A stretch of 64,000 nt of DNA from Neptunicoccus cionae (GTDB lineage: Bacteria > Pseudomonadota > Alphaproteobacteria > Rhodobacterales > Rhodobacteraceae), in assembly GCF_014643735.1 (NCBI RefSeq), contig NZ_BMKA01000005.1, positions 62,245 to 126,244 of the forward strand. The letters are read 5' to 3'. This document shows, in pieces, positions 35,203 through 44,764 of this stretch. Each line of letters opens with the position of its first letter. Position 1 is the first letter of the stretch. A model generated the notes under the pieces. That model was not told the origin of the DNA, made no database searches, and saw only the letters and a list, made by a program, of their open reading frames with translations. The position numbers and the translations under genes are program-made.

Positions 35203-35839
35203 ACAGGATGCGCTGACGCTGGCGCAGTGGCTGTCTCCCGCTTTCCCGATCGGGGCTTTTGCCTATTCTCACGGGCTGGAAGCGGCGATCCACAGCGGTC
35301 TGATCCAAACGGGTGACGATCTGCGCACCTGGCTGGAGGACACCGTGCAACACGGCAGCGGGCGCAATGACTGCATCCTGCTTCGCGCGGCCTATGTCTG
35401 CACCTCTCCCGCCGCCCTGTCAGAGGTAAATAACACCGGACTGGCCTTTGCCGCGAGCGCAGAGCGGCGCTTGGAGAGCACCCTTCAAGGCACCGCTTTT
35501 TGCAAAACCGCCACAGCCGTTTGGGGCGGGGATGCGGCCAGTCTGATCTATCCCGTAGCTGTCGGTGCGGCCGCTGCGCGACTGTCGCTGAATGTGGATT
35601 TGACGGCTGTTCTGTTTGTGCAATCCATGACAGGCAATCTGGTGTCTGCCGCCCAGCGCCTGATGTCGCTGGGCCAGACCGACGGGCAGGCAATCCTCGC
35701 CGCGCTCTTGCCCCTGTGTCAGGCAGTCGCCGCGGGCACCAAACACGCAGGTCTCGACGATCTGGAAAGCACCGCCTTTCTGTCGGACATCGCGGCCATG
35801 CAACATGAAACACTACAACCAAGGATTTTTCGCACATGA
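35192..35839 (+). CDS. ureF: Urease accessory protein UreF
   Basis: A 215-residue helical protein opening [20 protein letters not shown], the UreF signature, and later [20 protein letters not shown]. UreF gates the GTPase activity of UreG during nickel insertion. The ATG at 35192 overlaps the end of ureE; the frame is open further upstream only within ureE. The stop overlaps ureG (ATGA). Confidence 0.92.
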   Translation: MSIEQDALTLAQWLSPAFPIGAFAYSHGLEAAIHSGLIQTGDDLRTWLEDTVQHGSGRNDCILLRAAYVCTSPAALSEVNNTGLAFAASAERRLESTLQGTAFCKTATAVWGGDAASLIYPVAVGAAAARLSLNVDLTAVLFVQSMTGNLVSAAQRLMSLGQTDGQAILAALLPLCQAVAAGTKHAGLDDLESTAFLSDIAAMQHETLQPRIFRT

Positions 35840-36447
35840 CTGTTCTGAACGGCCCCCTTCGCGTGGGCATCGGCGGACCTGTGGGCGCTGGCAAGACCAC
35901 ACTGACAGCCGCACTGGCCCGTGCGCTTCACCCTGCTGTTTCGATCGGGGTGATCACCAACGACATCTACACACAGGAAGATGCCGAGGCTTTGATGCGG
36001 ATGCAAGTGTTGCCGCAGGACCGGATTATCGGTGTGGAAACAGGCGGTTGCCCCCATACTGCAATTCGCGAGGATGCCTCTATCAATCTGGCTGCCATTG
36101 CGCAAATGCAACTGCGGCATGACGATCTGGAGGTGGTGCTGATCGAAAGCGGCGGCGACAATCTGTCGGCCACGTTCAGCCCCGAACTCGCCGATTTGAC
36201 GCTCTATGTCATTGATGTTGCCGCTGGCGAAGAAATTCCCCGCAAAGGCGGTCCGGCGATCACCCGCTCGGACCTGCTGGTGATCAATAAGACCGATCTC
36301 GCCCCCCATGTTGGGGCCTCGCTTGAAGTGATGGAGCGGGATTGCATTAAGATGCGCGGCGAACGGCCTTTCGCCTTCTGTGCCCTACGCAACAATGAAG
36401 GCGTGGACGAGGTGCTGAACTTCATCATGCAATGCGGCGGATTGTGA
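35836..36447 (+). CDS. ureG: Urease accessory GTPase UreG
   Basis: A 203-residue G3E-type GTPase. It has the P-loop [19 protein letters not shown], the metal-binding CPH in [19 protein letters not shown], Walker B in [20 protein letters not shown] and the guanine motif [14 protein letters not shown]. It uses GTP hydrolysis to drive nickel delivery to UreC. Last gene of the urease operon; no nickel transporter follows within the window. Confidence 0.95.
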   Translation: MTVLNGPLRVGIGGPVGAGKTTLTAALARALHPAVSIGVITNDIYTQEDAEALMRMQVLPQDRIIGVETGGCPHTAIREDASINLAAIAQMQLRHDDLEVVLIESGGDNLSATFSPELADLTLYVIDVAAGEEIPRKGGPAITRSDLLVINKTDLAPHVGASLEVMERDCIKMRGERPFAFCALRNNEGVDEVLNFIMQCGGL

Positions 36448-36450
36448 TGT

Positions 36451-36484
36451 AAAAAAGCGGCGGACAGGATCACCCGTCCGTCGC
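36451..36484 (-). terminator. Rho-independent terminator of the NAD(P)-binding protein gene
   Basis: On the minus strand a 9-bp stem (bases 36476-36484 with 36457-36465, one G-T pair) is followed by six T (complement of the A-run 36451-36456), 20 bases after the stop at 36504. In the other direction it also follows ureG by ten bases and may end both convergent transcripts. Confidence 0.72.
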
Positions 36485-36503
36485 ACTTTGTCTTAACCCC
36501 AGT

Positions 36504-37124
36504 TTAGAACAACTGCTGGTTTGTAGACTGCATGTTTAGTTCCTTACCCACAAATGTATCGGTTTCCACCGCTTCGGCCAGAACATGGGCCACATCCGCA
36601 CGGGATGCATTGGCGCTGGCGTCTACATCAGAGCCAAGCACGACCTTTGCACTGCGCCCTTCATCCGTCAGCGCCACAGGGCGCAAGATTGCGTAGTTCA
36701 TGCCGGACTGTTTCAAATGCTCATCCGCCGCGTGTTTTGCTTTAAGATAATGGGCCATCTCGCCTTGCGGGTTCTCTTGATCCGCCCCGATAGAGCTGAG
36801 CATGACGAAGCGTTCCACACCTTCCTGACGGGCTTGATCCATCAGGTTTTGCGCGCCTTCGCGGTCTACTTTGTCGGTCATTTCCGGACTGGAATCGCTG
36901 CCTGCACCGGCTGCGAATACAACTGCATCCATGCCGGAACAGCAGCCGGATTGCAGATCGGTCAGATCGCCCTGACGTAATTCCGCCCCTTCCGGCAGAA
37001 CGCTGGTATCAGAGCTTTCCCGCACGAGCGCTGTCGGCTTATAGCCACGCTCGATCAAATTGCGCACCACTTGCCGACCGGTTTTGCCAGTTGCCCCTGC
37101 GACGAGAACATTTTTGTTAGCCAT
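36504..37124 (-). CDS. NAD(P)-binding protein of the NmrA/atypical SDR family
   Basis: A 206-residue Rossmann protein starting NKNVLVAGATGKTGRQVVRN after MA, followed by VVFAAGAGSDSSPEMTDKVD and MLSSIGADQENP. It lacks the YxxxK catalytic pair of classical SDRs, as do NmrA-like redox sensors and some quinone oxidoreductases. The ATG follows AAGAAGGAG. It lies 82 bases upstream of nothing but the aldehyde dehydrogenase 3' end, same strand. A role in sensing NADP(H) or in quinone reduction is possible but not shown. Confidence 0.8.
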   Translation of the reverse strand: MANKNVLVAGATGKTGRQVVRNLIERGYKPTALVRESSDTSVLPEGAELRQGDLTDLQSGCCSGMDAVVFAAGAGSDSSPEMTDKVDREGAQNLMDQARQEGVERFVMLSSIGADQENPQGEMAHYLKAKHAADEHLKQSGMNYAILRPVALTDEGRSAKVVLGSDVDASANASRADVAHVLAEAVETDTFVGKELNMQSTNQQLF

Positions 37125-37206
37125 AGTAAATACTCCTTCTTTTTCTTGATGGGCTGTTCGCCCGGTTCGGTATCACCCGTGCGTTGCATCGGGTGGGTTG
37201 TGCGCA

Positions 37207-38580
37207 TCAAGGCAGGTAAACTGCCTTGGCATTGACGAATTCTTTCATTCCAAAACCGCCGTGTTCGCGGCCATAGCCGGAATTCTTGACCCCGCCGAAG
37301 GGCATGTTCGGGTCGGCGGCCCCAAAGGAATTGATCCGCACCATGCCTGTGTCAAAATGTTCGCGGGCCAGCTTAAGCGCGTGATCTTCGTCCTTGCAGA
37401 AAATCCCACCGCCCAAACCGTAGCGGCTGTCGTTGGCAAGCTGCATCGCGTGATCATCATCCCTCGCGCGGATGATAGAGGCCACGGGACCGAAGATTTC
37501 GTCATCAAACGCCGGCATACCCTCTTTCAGATCGGCTAGCACGGTCGCGGGGTAATAGGCGCCGGTGCGATCCGGCACATCGCCACCACACAGTATTGAC
37601 GCTCCACGAGATACGCTCTCTTCCACTTGTTCCTTGACGGTATTAAACTGGTCTTCGCTCGAAAGCGGGCCAAGCTGGGTGTTTTCGTCCGTCGGATCGC
37701 CCATCTTGATCGCTTTCATCTGGTCGACAAAGGCATCGACGAAGGCGTCGTAAACCTTGTCAGTCACAATGAATCGCTTGGCCGAAACACAGGTTTCCCC
37801 GTTGTTATAAAGCCGCCCCATGACCGAGAATTTGACCGCGGTTTCAATATCCGCGTCCTCTAGCACGAGGTAGGCATCGTTCGAGCCAAGCTCCAAAACG
37901 GTTTTCTTAAGGGATTTCGCCGCAACAGATCCGATATGACGGCCAGCGCTGTCACTGCCGGTCATGGTCACGCCGCGCACCTTGGGATGTTCGATCAGTT
38001 TATCAGAGGTGTCGTGATCAATCACGACCACCTGAAACAGATCCTCCGGCAACCCCGCTTCGACACAAAGCTCCCGCAGACGCAGACCCGAGCCGGTGCA
38101 AATGCTAGCGTGTTTCAGCACACACCCGTTACCGACCATTAGGTTCGCCGCCAAAACCCGCACCGGTTGGTAGAGCGGGAAGTTCCACGGCTGGATCGAA
38201 TAGATCACGCCGATCGGTTGATAGGTCACGACGCCCTTCTTGCCACCACCATGGGTTCGTTCCTCATCGGCGAGCATATCGGGGCCGTTCTTCGCGGTAT
38301 ATTCAAAGATCGCCGCGCAAATCTCGACTTCGGTGTGACCGTCCTTTAGCAGCTTGCCAGTCTCTTTCGTCATCAACGCGGCAAGTTCGTCTGCGTTGTC
38401 CCGCAGCTTTTGTGCGATCTTCTCAAGATAGGGCGCGCGGTCTTTGTGGGACAGTTTGCGCCATTCCAGAAACGCGGTGTGGGAGGCTTCCAACCGATCC
38501 ACCGCTTCGGACTCGCTCATTACGTCATAAGACTTGATGTCTTCGCCGGTCGCGGGATTCTTTGTGGTGATCTGCGTCAT
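37207..38580 (-). CDS. Aldehyde dehydrogenase family protein, succinate-semialdehyde dehydrogenase-like
   Basis: A 457-residue NAD(P)-dependent aldehyde dehydrogenase. Visible are the oxyanion Asn and surrounding IQPWNFPLYQPVRVLAANLM, the nucleotide region VTMTGSDSAGRHIGSVAAKS, the general base in LELGSNDAYLVLEDADIE and the nucleophilic cysteine in NNGETCVSAKRFIV. The short N-terminus (TTKNPATGEDIKSYDVMSES) matches the YneI/Sad-like subgroup of about 455-460 residues that oxidises succinate semialdehyde. That aldehyde arises from putrescine breakdown via GABA, which would link it to the polyamine genes at 10-18 kb, although it is not adjacent. The ATG follows AAAGGAATATTCC. Confidence 0.87.
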   Translation of the reverse strand: MTQITTKNPATGEDIKSYDVMSESEAVDRLEASHTAFLEWRKLSHKDRAPYLEKIAQKLRDNADELAALMTKETGKLLKDGHTEVEICAAIFEYTAKNGPDMLADEERTHGGGKKGVVTYQPIGVIYSIQPWNFPLYQPVRVLAANLMVGNGCVLKHASICTGSGLRLRELCVEAGLPEDLFQVVVIDHDTSDKLIEHPKVRGVTMTGSDSAGRHIGSVAAKSLKKTVLELGSNDAYLVLEDADIETAVKFSVMGRLYNNGETCVSAKRFIVTDKVYDAFVDAFVDQMKAIKMGDPTDENTQLGPLSSEDQFNTVKEQVEESVSRGASILCGGDVPDRTGAYYPATVLADLKEGMPAFDDEIFGPVASIIRARDDDHAMQLANDSRYGLGGGIFCKDEDHALKLAREHFDTGMVRINSFGAADPNMPFGGVKNSGYGREHGGFGMKEFVNAKAVYLP

Positions 38581-38697
38581 GGAATATTCCTTTCGATTTG
38601 AAGACCCAACAGGTGGGACGCTCGAAAGTTCCAGTCACAGGAAGAAAAGTGATCACGAAGACGTTAGTTCAGGCTGAAGCGCCTGTTGGGCCGCGGC

Positions 38698-39084
38698 TTA
38701 GCTGCTGTATTTTTCCCAGCACCCGTCGATCATATCGGCAATATCATTGGTTTCAAACGGCTTGGTGATCACCGCCTCGGCGCCTGCTGCCATCAGGCGA
38801 TCGGTATTGCTCCGCTCGGCCTTGGCAGTCATGAAAATAGCCGGAATATCGTGAAGCCCGTCGATAGCCGCGATTCCTTTCCAAGTCTCTTCGCCATTCA
38901 ACTCCGGCATCATAAAATCAAGCAACAACAACTGGGGTTTGAACGTGCGCGCAACTTCTATGGCATCTTTGCCAGAAGCACAGGATTTGATCTCGTATCC
39001 GCGTGCGATCTCTAGCGTGATCTGGACGATGAAGCGGATGTCTTCTTCGTCATCCACATGCAAAATTCTTTTAAGTTCAGTCAT
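38698..39084 (-). CDS. Single-domain response regulator (receiver only)
   Basis: A 128-residue CheY-like protein. Acidic pocket residues lie in ILHVDDEEDIRFIV, the phosphoacceptor aspartate in LLLLDFMMPELNGEETW, the Thr in AIFMTAKAE and the Lys in AVITKPFETNDI, so it should be phosphorylatable. With no output domain it probably acts as a phosphoryl shuttle or binds a partner protein. It is 27 bases downstream of a histidine kinase gene in the same direction, its likely partner. Confidence 0.92.
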   Translation of the reverse strand: MTELKRILHVDDEEDIRFIVQITLEIARGYEIKSCASGKDAIEVARTFKPQLLLLDFMMPELNGEETWKGIAAIDGLHDIPAIFMTAKAERSNTDRLMAAGAEAVITKPFETNDIADMIDGCWEKYSS

Positions 39085-39111
39085 ATCATTTCCTCAGGGC
39101 GCATCGGCCCC

Positions 39112-40506
39112 CTAAACGGCAGCATTCGTGGGCGATTTCTTAGGTAAATTCAACTTGTCGAATGTAATGGTGAACGTGGTGCCAGACCCCAGCACGCTGT
39201 CATAGCGGATAGAGCCGTCCATTTTCTCAAGTACAGCACGGGCAAGGAACAGGCCCAAACCGGTGCCTCCCGCCTTGCGTACATCGGTTGCGTCCAATTG
39301 GGAGAAGCTGGAAAACACCACCTCCTCCTGTCCTTCGGGGATACCTTCACCTTCATCGGTGACAGTCAATTCAACCTGATCACCGCGTTCGGCCAGGCCG
39401 ATAAGGATGGTCGTGCCAGAGCTTGAAAACTTAACCGCGTTTGAGATCAATCCCGATAGGATCCGTTCCAACCGCTTCTTATCCGCAGTGATCGCCACCT
39501 CAGGTAGAGGGTCTTGCAGCTCCAGTTTACGGTCCTGGCTCTCAACCGCAGCAACATTTGCGTCATAAGTCGATTTTAGAACTGCAGGACAGAGCACCGT
39601 ATCCATGTTGAGCAACAGCTCGTCCGCCTCAAGGCTTTGAACATCAAGAACGTCACCAACAAGTTGCGACAGGTTCACCGCATTTTTTCGTGCAATTTCC
39701 AACGTGCGTTTTTGATGGGGCGAGAGCTCTCCCATTGCGCCACTGTCGAGCAGCGCAATAGCACCGCTGACCGAGGTCAACGGTGTGCGCAGTTCATGGC
39801 TGATGGTGGACAGAAACCGCGATTTGGCAATCAACGCCGAGGTCGCTTTTTCTTTCTCTTCCTTAAGCGTTTCCATTTGCTCAAGGTTGTTCCGATAAAG
39901 CCTGATATAAACCAACGAGCTATCGATGATGAAAAATAGAACGAAGATAACTGTAAACATCTCCAACCAGATCGGCGACAACAGCGCGGCATCGGTTTCG
40001 ACGATGTCTAAGATCGGGATTGCGAGGAAAGTGCCCGCGTAGATCACCAACCGCACGCCGATAAAGGCCAGAACCTGATGATTGTTCATCGCCGCGAAGA
40101 GGGCCGCAGCAAAAAGGAAAAACATCGGCGTAAAGTGGGTCGTGTGTCCCTCTTGCTTGGCGATCGTGAAGATAAAGTAACAGATGGCCGTAGCGTTCAG
40201 AACGGTGTTCAACAACAACCCGTAGTAATGGATTGCGACCCTTCTTAGGACGCCGGTTCGTTCGTCTTCCTGCACCCGTCGTGCGAGGTAGATGTCAAAA
40301 ACTTCGGTGACTTGGATAAGGGCGAGACAGTAAACTGCAATCCATAAGTCGAAGTATATCGCCGCTAATATTGCAGTCGCCACAAATATTGTCTGGCGTT
40401 GCACAATTAATCCGGAAATACATCCGACATAGTCGACCAAGCGCCTTTGAACACGTCTCAAAGAGGCGGAATTAGTCGAAATCAGAATGTTGGCGTGATT
40501 TGTCAA
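39112..40506 (-). CDS. Membrane sensor histidine kinase
   Basis: A 464-residue kinase. The first 200 residues contain about six hydrophobic segments without a periplasmic domain, which suggests sensing of a membrane-soluble or membrane-state signal. A coiled-coil linker (205-228) leads to the dimerisation helix with phosphoacceptor His237 in FLSTISHELRTPLTSVSGA. The ATPase domain has ERILSGLISNAVKFSSSG (N box), TVTDEGEGIPEG (G1) and AGGTGLGLFLARAVLEKM (G2). The only start at the expected place is a TTG at 40506 with a poor ribosome-binding site, so the N-terminus is somewhat uncertain. It is cotranscribed with the receiver protein and divergent from the AHL synthase gene 448 bases away. Confidence 0.88.
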   Translation of the reverse strand: MTNHANILISTNSASLRRVQRRLVDYVGCISGLIVQRQTIFVATAILAAIYFDLWIAVYCLALIQVTEVFDIYLARRVQEDERTGVLRRVAIHYYGLLLNTVLNATAICYFIFTIAKQEGHTTHFTPMFFLFAAALFAAMNNHQVLAFIGVRLVIYAGTFLAIPILDIVETDAALLSPIWLEMFTVIFVLFFIIDSSLVYIRLYRNNLEQMETLKEEKEKATSALIAKSRFLSTISHELRTPLTSVSGAIALLDSGAMGELSPHQKRTLEIARKNAVNLSQLVGDVLDVQSLEADELLLNMDTVLCPAVLKSTYDANVAAVESQDRKLELQDPLPEVAITADKKRLERILSGLISNAVKFSSSGTTILIGLAERGDQVELTVTDEGEGIPEGQEEVVFSSFSQLDATDVRKAGGTGLGLFLARAVLEKMDGSIRYDSVLGSGTTFTITFDKLNLPKKSPTNAAV

Positions 40507-40954
40507 CTTGGGACGTTACCTGCTATTGTTGGGAAAGACGGGCCGGTTAGCACAGACTTTAGGTTCAGGTCATCATAAACCATCATTAGTATACACGGAC
40601 TTTCCCACTTCCACAAAAATACGGTTCCGATGACACCGCTTCGATGGTGAGTGACATAAAAACACTACACCAGTCCAGTCACGCAAAATTTCAATAGAAT
40701 GTGTTATCAATATGTCAGCACTTTGAAACAACTGCAGCAAGCTGGTAATACAATGTTATTTAAACATTTTATTAAATTCTTTTGTGGAGATTTTTACACT
40801 AATTAGCAGCAAATCGCCGTCTTGTCTTTAAGTTGCTTGCTATTTGATCGGTAAAAATCAACAATTTATTACAAATCTGCATGTTAACCCATGCTCTGCG
40901 ATTCAATCTGTGGTATTCATTTGGTTAACGTCACCGCGTCTAAGAGAGAATACA
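40507..40954. promoter_or_regulatory. Divergent AT-rich intergenic region, kinase / AHL synthase
   Basis: About 450 bases clearly richer in A and T than the flanking genes and without a convincing gene. They must hold promoters for both the kinase and the AHL synthase. A short dyad, GCATG at 40879-40883 and CATGC at 40890-40894, flanks a GTTAAC, and a second GTTAAC is near 40923. No good lux box (18-20 bp dyad) was found by eye. Confidence 0.4.
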
Positions 40955-41710
40955 GTGAAATCACTGCGTCACCCATTTTCGGTCAACTCCCAGTCGGTCG
41001 AACCGTCGAGCCTTTCGCCCCTGAACGAATTAACCGTCAGGCCAGAGGCACACGCCCTCCCCGTGCAACCACCGCGTGCCCCCCGCCCTGCAGCCGGATC
41101 CAATCGCGGCGCGATCCGGGTGAGCACGCTTTCAATGGCAAACATGCACAAATACGGTGAAATGTTCCACGACCTGCTACAGGTCAGGCGGCGCGTCTTT
41201 ATCGAGAAACGCGGCTGGGAACTGCCCAGCGTAGACGGTTATGAATTTGACCAATACGACAATCCCTATAGCAGATGGCTGGTGCTGCACCGCTACGGTG
41301 AGATTCTCGCTGGTGTGCGCCTTACCCCGACGACGGCACAATGCGGGATTTACACTTATATGATTCGGGACGCGCAGCGGGGTTTGCTGGAAGACATTCC
41401 ATCCGACCTGCTGATCTGTGAGGCCCCAGTCAGCCCCAAAGTCTGGGAAGCTTCGCGGATATTTGTGACGGATGATGTGCCTGCCCGTGACAGGCTGCTC
41501 GTGCGGACACAATTGCTGCAGGCCATCACAGACGCTGCCTATCGGGAAGGCGCGAAGTTCGTGATCGGGATCGTACCCTACCTGTGGAAACGCTGGAGCC
41601 GGCGACTGGATCTTGATTCCGGCGCATTCGGCCCCAAACGGGAAATTGCCGGTGAGGTGTGTCAGGTTGCCCTGCTCAAGACCAAACTGAATATCTCCAA
41701 GGGCAACTGA
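40955..41710 (+). CDS. N-acyl-homoserine-lactone synthase, LuxI family
   Basis: A 251-residue AHL synthase. Conserved LuxI residues are visible: Arg and Phe in LLQVRRRVFIEKRGWELP with the Trp, acidic residues in GYEFDQYDNPYSRWLVLH, Arg in GEILAGVRLTPTTAQ and Glu-Arg in KVWEASRIFVTDD. It joins an acyl group from acyl-ACP to S-adenosylmethionine to make a diffusible signal. A GTG at 40955 after AGAGAG is the best start. This leaves about 60 low-complexity proline/serine/arginine-rich residues before the LuxI domain; a shorter form from the ATG at 41135 would begin at the domain itself. No luxR gene is adjacent; the neighbours are histidine kinases. Confidence 0.88.
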   Translation: MKSLRHPFSVNSQSVEPSSLSPLNELTVRPEAHALPVQPPRAPRPAAGSNRGAIRVSTLSMANMHKYGEMFHDLLQVRRRVFIEKRGWELPSVDGYEFDQYDNPYSRWLVLHRYGEILAGVRLTPTTAQCGIYTYMIRDAQRGLLEDIPSDLLICEAPVSPKVWEASRIFVTDDVPARDRLLVRTQLLQAITDAAYREGAKFVIGIVPYLWKRWSRRLDLDSGAFGPKREIAGEVCQVALLKTKLNISKGN

Positions 41711-42140
41711 CCGCCCGTCAGCCCGATGACCTATTTGATAGATCCGGCCTAACCATCCGGTTCTACGACCGCTTTACCGCGCGACACTGCGCACCAACTT
41801 TCCCCCTATTTTATACCGTTGCATAAAACGCCTATGCCAAGGCGTCTGAGACCTGTCCCTCTGCGTGCACCCTACCGCCGGATTACTGGCTAGGATGGTA
41901 TCAGGAGGAACGGCAATCTTAAGTTAAATGCAGTCAAATCCCCGGATACAGGAACCGGGATCACAGCTCCTTACAACGGGAGGATAGGAAGAAATAACGA
42001 ACCTAATATCTATTTAAGCACACACCGTACGAGGAAACGGCGCATCCGATGTTCGCGGATTACGCCGTTTCTTTGTGTGGTTTCTTTGCGTGTAGCTAAC
42101 CGCCTTGGGTTGTGACAAGGCAATCAAACCTGCGCTTGGG
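41711..42140. other. Gap between AHL synthase and hybrid kinase genes
   Basis: A 430-base stretch between convergent genes, with no convincing coding frame. It contains the hairpin at 42033-42070. The first 300 bases show no tRNA, no clear terminator and no repeat. A GGAAC element occurs twice, near 41905 and 41952, but no matching -10 half (CGTT) for an EcfG-type promoter was found at the right distance. Confidence 0.4.
42033..42070. terminator. Hairpin between convergent AHL synthase and hybrid kinase genes
   Basis: GAAACGGCG at 42033-42041 pairs with CGCCGTTTC at 42062-42070, and an inner ATCCG/CGGAT stem extends it. A short T-containing run follows on the plus strand. It lies 70 bases after the hybrid kinase stop (minus strand) and may end transcripts from either side. 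Confidence 0.5.
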
Positions 42141-44756
42141 TCAGGTCTGCGCGTAGATCGCATTAAGCGCGGTTTTGGTGCGATTCCATTCTTCCCGCGC
42201 CTTGGCTTGCAACGCCGCGGCGGCCTCTGCGTCGCCTTCCTTGCACGCTGTTTCAAGCCCTGTCAGGGTCTGGCGCAGCAAAGTGGCCCCGAAAATAGCG
42301 CAAGAACCGCTCAGCTTGTGAGTCGAGGACTGCAACGTTTCGCGGTCCTGCTCTAGCGTGTTGTTCAGGACGGCCCCGATCAGCAGATCACCTTCCTTTA
42401 GAAACGCCTGAACCTTGTCGATCATGGTTTCCGGTCCGAAGACCTCTCTCATCTTCATCAACTGGTCAGGACTTAACAGCGGTATGATGCCATTGGCGTT
42501 CGATGACATCGGTGTCTCGGTCTGTGGTGCTTCCACCGGATCGTCCTGTGAGATTTCACCAAGGATCGCGCGAAGCTTCTCGACCCGAATTGGCTTCAGC
42601 AAACAGCCCTCCATACCAGCCTTTTCAAACTCGGCAATCTCGGCAGGCATAGCATGGGCTGTAACCGCATAGATCGGCGTATTGCGGGACAATCCCTGAG
42701 AATTCTTGATCGTTGTGGTCGCCTTGATCCCGTTCATATTGGGCATGCTGATATCCATAAGGATCACGTCAAAGACATTCTTGCTGGCCACGTGGACCCC
42801 TTCAAAACCGTCCGTTGCGAAGGACACGATATGCCCGTCCCGTTCCAGCATCGCACCCAAAAGTTCGCGGTTGATCGGGTTATCTTCTACAACGAGGACT
42901 TTCAAACCTCCCGATACAGCGGGTTGCGCGGATGCGGTGGTCTCTTGCTTTTCGGGCAGGATTTCGTCCTGCACGGGCAGTGTAATTGTGAAACCAAAGA
43001 TACTGCCTTCGCCAAGTATACTGTCAAAGTGCAATTCGCCGCCCATCGTTTCCACAAGGCGCCGCACGATCCCTAGCCCGAGACCCGTTCCTTTTGCCGT
43101 CCGCTCGTACGGGGATTCGGCGGTCACAAAATCATCGAACACGGTTTGCAGGCCTTCGGGCGAAATACCGATGCCCGTGTCGCTGACAGAGAAGTCGAGC
43201 TCTAGGTTACTGGCAGAAACCCAACGCGATGCAATGCCAAGCGTGACCTGTCCACTGGCGGTGAATTTGATCGCATTGCTCAGCAGATTGGTCAGAACCT
43301 GTTCGATCAGGCGCTGTTCACCAAGGACGAACGCTTCTTCGCCCTCAACCTCCAAAAGCAAACTGGTGTTTTGTTCATCCGCAAGCGGGCGCATCACATC
43401 AAGCAGGTCTTCGGCAACCTCCCGCGCCGAGAAAACCTGTTCCGCCGATTTGGTTTCGCCGGAATCCAGCCGCTCTATTGTTAGAACATCATTGATGTGG
43501 TTCAGCAGCACATTACTGGAGTGATCGGCTAAATTGACGAAACGCTCCTGACGCTCGCTCAGCGGGTCATCGCGAAGCAGATGCAGCGAAGAGATGATGC
43601 CATTGAGTGGCGTGCGCATTTCATGGCTCATCACCGCTAGGAAGCGTGATTTTTCCTTGTAAGCTTCCAACGCCTGATCGCGGGCCGCGTGCAAATCTTC
43701 TTTGTTTTGCTTTTCTTCGGTAATGTCCCGGATGTAGGACACAAAGATACGTCCATCGGCGCTATGGGCTTCGGAGATTGACACCTCGACGGGGAATTCA
43801 TGCCCATCCGCGTGAACCGCCACCAGTTCCAGACGCCCCTGATCCACAATGTTCGAGTTCTCCGGACTGGTGTAATTTGCCATACCCGCTTCATGGCCGC
43901 TGCGATAGCGTTCCGGCAGTATGGTGTCCGACAGGGAATGACCGATCACATCAGCGCGGTTCAGCCCGAAGACCTTTTCAGCCGAGCCGTTGAAGTCCGT
44001 GATCTTGCCTTGACCGTCAACCACGACAATGGCGTCCAAAGAGGCCCGCAGGATCGTTTGGTGAAACTTCCCGGCCTTACGGATTTCGGCGGATTGCATA
44101 TTCAAACGTCGTCGTTGCACCCACAAAAAGATGAAAGCCCCGATCAGACTGATCATCACCAAGGTGGAAACCAGTGCGATGGTTTGCAGTATCCTTACGA
44201 TCTCTTTGCGTTTGGCATCAGAACGCGCTGATTTCAGCTCGACGCCGCCAACAGACAGTTCACGCGGCGCAAAGGCGATTTCCTGCATCCTCGCAACGAA
44301 ATCGGGCATGCTAGCAACAAGCAAGCTGTCCGGCCCGTCCACAAGAACAACCATGTTACGGTTAAACTTAAGAAGCATCTCATGCAGGTGGTGTAGCTGC
44401 GGATCTTGGTGGATCTCCATCGCATCCGTGCTGGTGCTGACCAGTTCGATGCGGCTGTAGTGTATGTCAAACCACTTGCGGAATTCCGGCAGCGCAGGCT
44501 CCCCCTCCAGCAGGACATTGTCCGCAGCAATCCGCAGCTTTAAAAATGCCACCTCAATCTGTGACAGATTCCACTGCGCATTGTCTTCCGGCACCTCGCG
44601 CAATTCATCAATTTTGGAAGAAAGCTGCGCACTCAGCAGGACGACCAGGGCGATACCCCCAATAAGGAGGAGGGCCCATGCCAGACGAAAAACGAACTGC
44701 GGTCTTGTTCTGGCCCCTGTCGCCTTGGCAACGCTGGTCCTGCTTAAGTACTTCAT
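42141..44756 (-). CDS. Hybrid sensor histidine kinase (PAS-HisKA-HATPase-REC-Hpt)
   Basis: An 871-residue multidomain kinase. Domain order: a transmembrane segment at about 24-42, a helical periplasmic domain to about 185, a second membrane segment at 190-213, a PAS domain at about 230-348, the dimerisation helix with His378 (FLAVMSHEMRTPLNGI), an ATPase domain (480-595, SDTGIGISPEGL and GTGLGLGIVRRL), a receiver domain with Asp668 (VILMDISMPNMNG) and a C-terminal Hpt domain with His813 (STHKLSGSCAIFGA). This is a complete ArcB/BarA-like internal phosphorelay that ends on an Hpt histidine and so needs an external response regulator. It is eight bases downstream of a secreted SUOX-fold protein gene, which suggests that protein presents the signal to the periplasmic domain. 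Confidence 0.92.
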   Translation of the reverse strand: MKYLSRTSVAKATGARTRPQFVFRLAWALLLIGGIALVVLLSAQLSSKIDELREVPEDNAQWNLSQIEVAFLKLRIAADNVLLEGEPALPEFRKWFDIHYSRIELVSTSTDAMEIHQDPQLHHLHEMLLKFNRNMVVLVDGPDSLLVASMPDFVARMQEIAFAPRELSVGGVELKSARSDAKRKEIVRILQTIALVSTLVMISLIGAFIFLWVQRRRLNMQSAEIRKAGKFHQTILRASLDAIVVVDGQGKITDFNGSAEKVFGLNRADVIGHSLSDTILPERYRSGHEAGMANYTSPENSNIVDQGRLELVAVHADGHEFPVEVSISEAHSADGRIFVSYIRDITEEKQNKEDLHAARDQALEAYKEKSRFLAVMSHEMRTPLNGIISSLHLLRDDPLSERQERFVNLADHSSNVLLNHINDVLTIERLDSGETKSAEQVFSAREVAEDLLDVMRPLADEQNTSLLLEVEGEEAFVLGEQRLIEQVLTNLLSNAIKFTASGQVTLGIASRWVSASNLELDFSVSDTGIGISPEGLQTVFDDFVTAESPYERTAKGTGLGLGIVRRLVETMGGELHFDSILGEGSIFGFTITLPVQDEILPEKQETTASAQPAVSGGLKVLVVEDNPINRELLGAMLERDGHIVSFATDGFEGVHVASKNVFDVILMDISMPNMNGIKATTTIKNSQGLSRNTPIYAVTAHAMPAEIAEFEKAGMEGCLLKPIRVEKLRAILGEISQDDPVEAPQTETPMSSNANGIIPLLSPDQLMKMREVFGPETMIDKVQAFLKEGDLLIGAVLNNTLEQDRETLQSSTHKLSGSCAIFGATLLRQTLTGLETACKEGDAEAAAALQAKAREEWNRTKTALNAIYAQT

Positions 44757-44764
44757 TGTGTTTG

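Noticed and set aside
40507-40954. A lux box or CtrA site controlling the AHL synthase
   Set aside because: Only short elements (two GTTAAC and a 5-bp dyad) were seen; none gives an 18-20 bp dyad or a TTAA-N7-TTAA pair. One TTAA pair has a spacing of eight, not seven.
41870-41990. EcfG-type general stress promoter after a GGAAC element
   Set aside because: No CGTT -10 half at 16-17 bases from either GGAAC.
42014-42256. 80-codon frame on the minus strand
   Set aside because: It overlaps the 3' end of the hybrid kinase gene in another frame and covers the hairpin; its composition is that of a shadow frame.
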